NCBI RefSeq assembly: GCF_000014145.1
Contig: NC_008255.1
Span: 4,046,001 to 4,110,000, forward strand
Reading direction: 5' to 3'
DNA from: Cytophaga hutchinsonii ATCC 33406
GTDB lineage: Bacteria > Bacteroidota > Bacteroidia > Cytophagales > Cytophagaceae
DNA: 64,000 nucleotides
This document shows positions 59,663-64,000 of this stretch, piece by piece; the first letter of the stretch is position 1, and each line of letters begins with the position of its first letter. The notes beneath the pieces were generated by a model, which saw only the letters and a list, made by a program, of their open reading frames with translations, was not told where the DNA came from and searched no databases. The position numbers and the translations under genes were made by a program.

Positions 59663-60019
59663 ATGGAAAATGCATCACCAATATCAAAGCTTATTCAACG
59701 AGCTGAGGATTATGCCAAAACAACTTTAACCTTGTATAAACTTACAATGGTTCAAAAATCGGCAGACATTGTATCAGGAATTGTATCTAAGCTATTATTG
59801 CTATTGGTGATGGCATTTTTCTTACTTATGTTAAGTTTAGGCGCTTCATTGTGGATAGGAGAAATGCTTGGAAAATCATACTACGGATTTTTTATAGTAA
59901 CAGCATTCTATTTATTGCTCTTTATTCTATTATATATATTCAGAGCACAATTCATTGTATCACCAACAAGAAATGCAGTAGTGGTTGAAATGTTAAAAAA
60001 AGACGCAAATGAAGAATGA
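59663..60019 (+). CDS. Holin-like (Phage_holin_3_6) membrane protein
   Basis: 118 aa. A soluble amphipathic N-terminus (SPISKLIQRAEDYAKTTLTLYKLTMVQKSADIVSGIVSKL) is followed by two membrane helices (about 45-68 and 74-95) and a charged tail. The pattern is typical of YqjE/Phage_holin_3_6 proteins, which in Bacteroidetes stress clusters are not phage-derived. Overlaps the next gene by 11 bases. Confidence 0.78.
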   Translation: MENASPISKLIQRAEDYAKTTLTLYKLTMVQKSADIVSGIVSKLLLLLVMAFFLLMLSLGASLWIGEMLGKSYYGFFIVTAFYLLLFILLYIFRAQFIVSPTRNAVVVEMLKKDANEE

Positions 60020-60413
60020 ATATGATAATTTGAGAGAAGCAATTTTGCTCTTGAAAAAGAAAAGACGCATTGAGCGTAATCTGTTAAATGAAAATTTTCA
60101 GGATACACTCGAATCGATAAAACCAATAAATCTGATTAAGGGTTTATTTACTCAAAAATCATTTAATGAATTAGGCGGCAGCTCTTCAATTATAGATACG
60201 CTAATGGGTCTGGCAACGGGTTATATATCTAAAAAAACATTCGTTGGCGGCTCACATAACCTATTTAAAAACGGATTGGGGATGTTGCTTCAAATGGGTA
60301 TCCAGAACTTAACCATCAGCAATTCAGATACTATAAAAGTGTTCGGGAAAAAAATACTCCAGAGCATTTTCAAAAAGAAGCCTGAAGACGAATTAGAAAC
60401 GCTTTATAGATAA
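60009..60413 (+). CDS. Hypothetical protein of the stress cluster
   Basis: 134 aa, overlapping the holin-like gene by 11 bases and so translationally coupled. The N-terminus is a charged helix (LREAILLLKKKRRIERNLLNENF), the middle has a weakly hydrophobic Gly-rich stretch (SSSIIDTLMGLATGYISKKTFVGGSHNLFKNGLGMLLQMGIQNL), and the end is basic. I do not recognise the family. In related clusters the YtxH, holin-like and a third protein of this kind occur together, suggesting a membrane-associated complex. Confidence 0.6.
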   Translation: MKNEYDNLREAILLLKKKRRIERNLLNENFQDTLESIKPINLIKGLFTQKSFNELGGSSSIIDTLMGLATGYISKKTFVGGSHNLFKNGLGMLLQMGIQNLTISNSDTIKVFGKKILQSIFKKKPEDELETLYR

Positions 60414-60471
60414 GTTCTGTATAAAGAAGAAATACCTTTTTTTATTAACATGGCAAATAAAAATTATAAAA

Positions 60472-60537
60472 ATGGTATTAATCACTATTGGCTTAACAAC
60501 GGTATTATTTTCCGGCCTGCTTATTTCTTATAAATAA
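60472..60537 (+). CDS. Possible 21-aa membrane peptide
   Basis: ATG at 60472, reading MVLITIGLTTVLFSGLLISYK, one hydrophobic helix with a Lys end, stop TAA. It lies 58 bases after the previous gene in the stress cluster, and its codon use is unremarkable. Peptides of this size are common in such clusters, but a chance frame is at least as likely. Confidence 0.25.
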   Translation: MVLITIGLTTVLFSGLLISYK

Positions 60538-60611
60538 GGTTGGAATTAATTTATTGACAGCTATTCAAGTAACATAACTCATAAACATATACACGCTCCG
60601 GCGGAAAATTT

Positions 60612-60656
60612 AACACAAATCCCCCTGCATATGCAATGCAGGGGGATTTGTGTTTT
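60612..60656. terminator. Strong terminator in the stress cluster
   Basis: A 19-bp perfect stem (60612-60630 and 60636-60654) with a 5-nt loop, followed by TT. It separates the YtxH/holin-like transcript from the CsbD-like gene at 60751. Confidence 0.85.
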
Positions 60657-60750
60657 AAAACCTTCCTGAATTGTTGCAATAAAAAAGTGTTTTCATGTAA
60701 AACAATATACCTTGGCCGGTTATATTTTTACATATATCATTGAAACAGCT

Positions 60751-60942
60751 ATGGAAAACAGAACGCGTTTATTAAGTAATTGGAACCGGGTCAAAAAAAG
60801 GCTTCAGGAAAAATTTTCAATCCTTACAGATGAAGATTTGTATTTGCATACAGAAAATCAAGATGAAATGCTGAGAAAAATAGGGGAAAAGCTTGGCATG
60901 CAAAGACAATTTGTTTTAAAGATGATTACAACTCTATTATAA
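60751..60942 (+). CDS. CsbD-like general stress protein
   Basis: 63 aa from the ATG at 60751 (MENRTRLLSNWNRVKKRLQ); an upstream in-frame start would add a hydrophobic extension unusual for this family. The NWNRVKKRLQEKFSILTDEDLYL...DEMLRKIGEKLGM pattern matches the CsbD fold (NWNQxKGKxKEKxGxLTDDDL...RxxLxGKIQxxYG). CsbD proteins belong to the SigB general-stress regulon in Bacillus. It is followed by a small lipoprotein gene 19 bases later. Confidence 0.75.
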   Translation: MENRTRLLSNWNRVKKRLQEKFSILTDEDLYLHTENQDEMLRKIGEKLGMQRQFVLKMITTLL

Positions 60943-60961
60943 ACACTAAACTGATACAGCT

Positions 60962-61207
60962 ATGAAATACATACAATCGCTCATCACATTGCTTATAGTA
61001 ATCTTCTGCTCAGGAACACTAGTTACGAGCTGCATGGAATCAAGCAAAAAGGTTACAGATGTAACCCATACGATGAAGTCTGCAAAAGAAAAATTTAATA
61101 CAGAATATAATGCCGCAAAAACGGAGACACACACTTCAGAAAAAATCGTTTCAATATCGGCAAACAAAAAACAAAAAGGACTGAGATCATTTACGTATAG
61201 TTTATGA
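60962..61207 (+). CDS. Small lipoprotein of unknown function
   Basis: 81 aa. A lipoprotein signal peptide ends in LVTSC, with Cys24 as the modified residue. The rest is a charged helical tail (KEKFNTEYNAAKTETHTSEKIVSIS) without recognisable motifs. It overlaps the following beta-barrel gene by 4 bases (ATGA), so the two are translated together. Confidence 0.7.
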   Translation: MKYIQSLITLLIVIFCSGTLVTSCMESSKKVTDVTHTMKSAKEKFNTEYNAAKTETHTSEKIVSISANKKQKGLRSFTYSL

Positions 61208-61842
61208 GATCGTTCATCTATTTGTTGGTTGTTTTACTAAAGGCAAACATCTGCCTGGCTCAGGATGAATATATAGAAGAAACAAAAGAAGCAGCCTCAT
61301 TTGGAATTAAAGCAGGCATTAATTATACGAATATATATCAATGCAGTACAAAAGATTTTAATACCCAAGGGAAAGCAGGATTTGCAGGTGGGATATTTGT
61401 ATCAATTCCAATTTGCAAATATATAGGCCTGCAACCGGAATTGCTTTTTTCACAAAGAGGATTCAAAGCCACCGGAAACTACTGGGGAAGCGAATATGAA
61501 CTGAACAGAACATTAAATTATATAGATGTGCCGCTATTGGCTTCATTTAATCCGGTTTCAGGTTTGAGTATATTGTTTGGTCCTCAATATTCCTATTTAC
61601 TGAATCAGCATGACTCATTTACAAACTCCGTTTTGACGGTGGCTCAGGAAGATGACTTTAAAAATGATAAAATAAGAAAAGGCATTTTCTGCCTAACTGG
61701 CGGATTAGATTTCAATTTAAATAATACGGTGTTGGGATTAAGAGCAGGCTGGGATCTTATAAATAATAAAGACGACGAAACATTTGAAACACCGCAATAT
61801 AAAAATGTGTGGATTCAAGGTACATTAGGATTTAGAATTTAA
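61204..61842 (+). CDS. Outer-membrane beta-barrel protein, PorT-like
   Basis: 212 aa, signal peptide (SFIYLLVVLLKANICLAQ). The barrel signature is present: SFGIKAGINYTNIY...GFAGGIFVSIPICKYIGLQPELLFSQRGFKATG, then LNRTLNYIDVPLLASFNPVSGLSILFGPQYSYLL and a closing QGTLGFRI strand. This is the OMP_b-brl/PorT-like family. It overlaps the small lipoprotein gene by 4 bases. Confidence 0.85.
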   Translation: MRSFIYLLVVLLKANICLAQDEYIEETKEAASFGIKAGINYTNIYQCSTKDFNTQGKAGFAGGIFVSIPICKYIGLQPELLFSQRGFKATGNYWGSEYELNRTLNYIDVPLLASFNPVSGLSILFGPQYSYLLNQHDSFTNSVLTVAQEDDFKNDKIRKGIFCLTGGLDFNLNNTVLGLRAGWDLINNKDDETFETPQYKNVWIQGTLGFRI

Positions 61843-61877
61843 TAAATAAACAATACATACAACTTAACTATTACATT

Positions 61878-62021
61878 ATGGGAAATTTACTTTACTTCAT
61901 CGCAGTTATTTTGGTTCTTTTTTGGGCAATCGGTTTCTTAGGATATCATGCCGGCGGTATTATACATATTTTATTAGTAATTGCTATCATCGCCGTATTA
62001 CTAAGAGTTATCAGAAGCTAA
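61878..62021 (+). CDS. Lmo0937-family small membrane protein, copy 2 (47 aa)
   Basis: 47 aa, clearly homologous to the 51-aa protein at 59125 along its whole length (MGN.LY.IAVILV.FWA.GF...GGIIH.LLV.AIIA.L.RVI). Two membrane segments. It lies 35 bases after the PorT-like gene and before a terminator at 62044. Confidence 0.83.
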   Translation: MGNLLYFIAVILVLFWAIGFLGYHAGGIIHILLVIAIIAVLLRVIRS

Positions 62022-62043
62022 ATTAAAAAACTAAAAATGTATT

Positions 62044-62088
62044 GTTCCCTCCGGTTAAAGTGCATAATTTAACCAGAGGGAACTTTTT
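62044..62088 (+). terminator. Terminator after the second Lmo0937-type gene
   Basis: A stem pairing at 15 of 16 positions (62044-62059 with 62068-62083), loop of eight bases, followed by five T. Confidence 0.82.
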
Positions 62089-62148
62089 GTTTATAACGGA
62101 ATGTATTATAATAAAAATAAACCTGAGGTTTAATCCGTTTAAAGTTAT

Positions 62149-62844
62149 ATGAAACTTATTAGTGCAGTCCTGTTAGTATTCTTTCATGTAACTGTATTTG
62201 CCCAGGCAAATCCGGATAGCAGTGTATTCAATAATAGCTTTGTATTCAACAATGGCATTTACACTTCGCTTGAAGAATTAAAAGAGAATGCTCCGCGATT
62301 TTTGAATTGCGAATTAGATCTTGATAAAAAAAACGAAAAAATATATACAGAAGATCTGTATTATATAAACAGCAGAAAAACGCGGTTAAAATATGAAGCA
62401 CCTTTATATGCAGTAGTTGCAGATGGGCGATTATCAATATTTTATAAAACAAAACTGAATATAATTTTTTTAAAAGGTGCTCTGTCTACTTTTATTTTAG
62501 AAGAAGTTGTTACAACAACCCAATACCCGCAAAACAATGCTGGTGGTTATGGGTATCCAGGCTATGGATATCCGGGATATGGTATGGGCCCCTCAATGCC
62601 CATTACTACAAGCCATGTAGAGACAAATATTTATTTTCTGGATTATGAAACGGGCATCATTGAAAAAGTATCAAGAGAAAATCTTGAACCATTTATATAC
62701 CGGGATGCGATACTCTACGAAAGTTTCAAAAAAATAAAAGGTGATTCAAACCATAGAAAATCATATCCTTTTATCTCGCAATACAATACGCGGAATCCGG
62801 TTTATATCGCTATATTGCCTGAAGAAAATACAGATAACGATTGA
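62149..62844 (+). CDS. Hypothetical exported protein with Gly-Tyr-Pro repeats
   Basis: 231 aa. A signal peptide (LISAVLLVFFHVTVFAQA) and then a soluble domain with no motif that I recognise. Near residues 127-148 there is a Gly/Tyr/Pro-rich run containing GYPGYGYPGYGMGP, possibly a flexible linker. YIAIL and LPEEN close the chain. Probably periplasmic or surface-exposed. It has its own unit after a terminator. Confidence 0.65.
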   Translation: MKLISAVLLVFFHVTVFAQANPDSSVFNNSFVFNNGIYTSLEELKENAPRFLNCELDLDKKNEKIYTEDLYYINSRKTRLKYEAPLYAVVADGRLSIFYKTKLNIIFLKGALSTFILEEVVTTTQYPQNNAGGYGYPGYGYPGYGMGPSMPITTSHVETNIYFLDYETGIIEKVSRENLEPFIYRDAILYESFKKIKGDSNHRKSYPFISQYNTRNPVYIAILPEENTDND

Positions 62845-62897
62845 CCAGAATGAAGTCTATAAATTAACAGTTCAGGTTGATCTAAACATAAAATAAA

Positions 62898-63632
62898 ATG
62901 GTACAGTACTTTTTAGGATTTGTATTTGCAGCTACCACCTTATTGGTATCGTGCTCAAATCAACAGACACAGACAAAAGCAATCACAGTATCTGATACAA
63001 CCTTGTTATCAGCAGAAGAATTTTCTCAAAAAATAAAAAAAGAACCCAATGCGCTGATTCTGGATGTACGAACTCCGGAAGAATTTTCTGAAGCACATAT
63101 TGCCAATGCAACAAATGTAAACTGGAAAGATAATTTTGCATCCGGCATAACGGAAGTAAATAAAAATCAACCGGTGTTGGTGTATTGTTTAAGCGGGGGA
63201 AGAAGTGCTTCCGCTTCAGACTACCTGAGAAAAAATGGCTACACACAGGTATATGAACTGCAAGGCGGGTTATTAAAATGGCAGGCTTCAAATTTTGAAG
63301 TGGTTGCAGATACCGTAACTGCCGCTCAGGATTCAGGAATGACGCTGCAGCAATTCGAAGCACTGTTGGTAACGGATAAATATGTACTGATAGACTTCTA
63401 TGCTACGTGGTGCGGCCCATGTAAAATGATGGAGCCTGCGTTAGAAGATATTGCTGCAACAATGTCTGACAAAGTTATCGTTGTGCGGATTGATGTAGAT
63501 AAAAATGAAGAACTCTCTAAACATTTTGAAGTTGAATCCTTGCCGACCGTTCAGATCTATAAAAATAAAAAACTGGTTTGGGAAGACATCGGCTATAAAA
63601 CAAAAAAACAATTGGTCAGCCAGTTGAAATAA
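62898..63632 (+). CDS. Rhodanese-thioredoxin fusion lipoprotein
   Basis: 244 aa. Lipoprotein signal with Cys19 in LLVSC. The rhodanese domain (about 35-132) has LILDVRTPEEFSEAHIANATNV and the active-site loop C97-LSGGRS, then ELQGGLLKW. The thioredoxin domain (about 145-244) has the WC172GPC175KMMEP active site and the cis-proline loop SLPT (Pro216). Lipid anchoring puts both activities in the periplasm: sulfur transfer and disulfide reduction or thiol repair on one chain. Such fusions occur in several Bacteroidetes. Own transcript with a terminator right after. Confidence 0.9.
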   Translation: MVQYFLGFVFAATTLLVSCSNQQTQTKAITVSDTTLLSAEEFSQKIKKEPNALILDVRTPEEFSEAHIANATNVNWKDNFASGITEVNKNQPVLVYCLSGGRSASASDYLRKNGYTQVYELQGGLLKWQASNFEVVADTVTAAQDSGMTLQQFEALLVTDKYVLIDFYATWCGPCKMMEPALEDIAATMSDKVIVVRIDVDKNEELSKHFEVESLPTVQIYKNKKLVWEDIGYKTKKQLVSQLK

Positions 63633-63652
63633 GCAATTTATAAAGACCTTAC

Positions 63653-63688
63653 AGAAGCCGGGAACCGATAACAGTTCCCGGCTTCTTT
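63653..63688 (+). terminator. Terminator after the fusion gene
   Basis: A 13-bp perfect stem AGAAGCCGGGAAC/GTTCCCGGCTTCT (63653-63665 and 63674-63686), 8-nt loop, followed by two T. Confidence 0.85.
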
Positions 63689-63773
63689 GTTAGCTACCGG
63701 ATGCATTAAAAACCGAATATTTTTAGACGTGTCGGTTTATCTGGTTATTTTTGTTCCCTTCAATACTTCATGT

Positions 63774-64000
63774 ATGCGCAACGAATTTAAAAGCCTGCTG
63801 AAAGACACCATAAAGTCTGCAGTAGGTTTATATAAAATAATGATACCCATTTCGATTATTGTAAAATTGCTGCAATATTTTGGCTTCATTGCCATTTTGG
63901 GAGAAGTACTTGCACCTGTAATGAAATTGGTTGGTTTACCCGGCGCATGCGGCATTGTTTGGGCTACAACTATGGTTACCAATATTTATGGCGGCATGAT
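63774..64000 (+). CDS. Nucleoside-recognition (gate) domain membrane protein, N-terminal part (partial)
   Basis: Open from the ATG at 63774 to the window end. The 75 residues show an amphipathic start (MRNEFKSLLKDTIKSAVGLYKIM), a membrane segment (PISIIVKLLQYFGFIAILGEVLAPVMKLVGLPG) and the ACGIVWATTMVTNIYGG sequence that is typical of nucleoside-recognition/Gate domains, as in SpmA/SpmB-like proteins and CNT transporters. An ATG four bases upstream is out of frame and stops early. The rest lies beyond the window. Confidence 0.82.
   Translation, partial: MRNEFKSLLKDTIKSAVGLYKIMIPISIIVKLLQYFGFIAILGEVLAPVMKLVGLPGACGIVWATTMVTNIYGGM

Noticed and set aside
59663-60019. Prophage remnant suggested by the holin-like protein
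   Set aside because: No integrase, capsid, tail or endolysin gene is nearby, and holin-like proteins of this type occur in stress clusters of Bacteroidetes without phage.
1-64000. tRNA, rRNA, insertion sequence or riboswitch
   Set aside because: Reading through all gaps I found no cloverleaf, no transposase frame and no known riboswitch motif; a tRNAscan-SE and Infernal run would be decisive.

Overview
The window is a stretch of AT-rich (about 60% AT by eye) bacterial chromosome from a member of the Bacteroidetes, most like Cytophaga hutchinsonii or a close relative. The assignment rests on a type IX secretion C-terminal sorting domain, PepSY-like, DUF4175 and DUF4142 proteins, LytTR and hybrid-type two-component genes, TAnnTTTG promoter elements, weak ribosome binding sites, and the ligase-associated DNA repair cassette. 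The species name is an inference. I see no rRNA, tRNA, CRISPR array, transposase or prophage. The sequence opens inside an exodeoxyribonuclease III gene and closes inside a nucleoside-recognition (gate) domain gene.

0-14 kb: peptide-binding lipoprotein, a giant DUF4175 coiled-coil membrane protein, an RsbW-like ATPase translationally coupled to ybeY, then an 824-bp gene-free region with four exact parS-type 16-mers (TGTTTCACGTGGAACA), then mnmG (gidA), a methyltransferase, an Ig-like lipoprotein and, after a very AT-rich 451-bp spacer with DnaA-box-like 9-mers, a TPR protein. parS sites, mnmG and the AT-rich spacer together look like an origin-proximal, centromere-like region.

14-25 kb: a HigB/HigA-type toxin-antitoxin pair with a candidate operator, two small membrane proteins, a UvrD-like helicase with a C-terminal DNA-binding-like tail, an unknown 331-aa protein, a PaiB-like flavin-binding protein, a beta-barrel protein and a T9SS cargo protein, yebC, a DUF2569 protein and a LytS/LytTR two-component pair.

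25-39 kb: a CPA2 cation/proton antiporter, a FadL-type porin coupled to an SGNH esterase lipoprotein (a likely lipid-use pair), then the tightly overlapping four-gene exonuclease - ATP ligase - DExH helicase - PdeM phosphoesterase repair operon, a YiaA-like protein, LemA and an M48 protease.

39-52 kb: an ABC exporter, then a minus-strand module of OmpR-type regulator, histidine kinase, outer-membrane protein and PepSY-like protein. Three of its upstream regions share a 17-bp element with a 10-bp direct repeat, so it looks like a self-contained regulon. A PAS protein with a phosphoacceptor helix but no ATPase domain converges on an OmpA-family protein, and a 105-bp palindromic element between them supplies both stop codons. 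Thiol peroxidase, a possible decayed gene, a DUF4380 lipoprotein and two tandem paralogous histidine kinases follow.

52-64 kb: an envelope/general-stress cluster with an AraC regulator, a CheY-like regulator, a CHASE3-PAS histidine kinase, two DUF4142 proteins, YihY, two copies of a 47-51 aa Lmo0937-type membrane peptide (too short for ordinary ORF calling), YtxH, a holin-like membrane protein, a CsbD-like protein, a small lipoprotein and a PorT-like barrel, then a periplasmic rhodanese-thioredoxin fusion lipoprotein. Strong hairpin terminators separate most transcription units.
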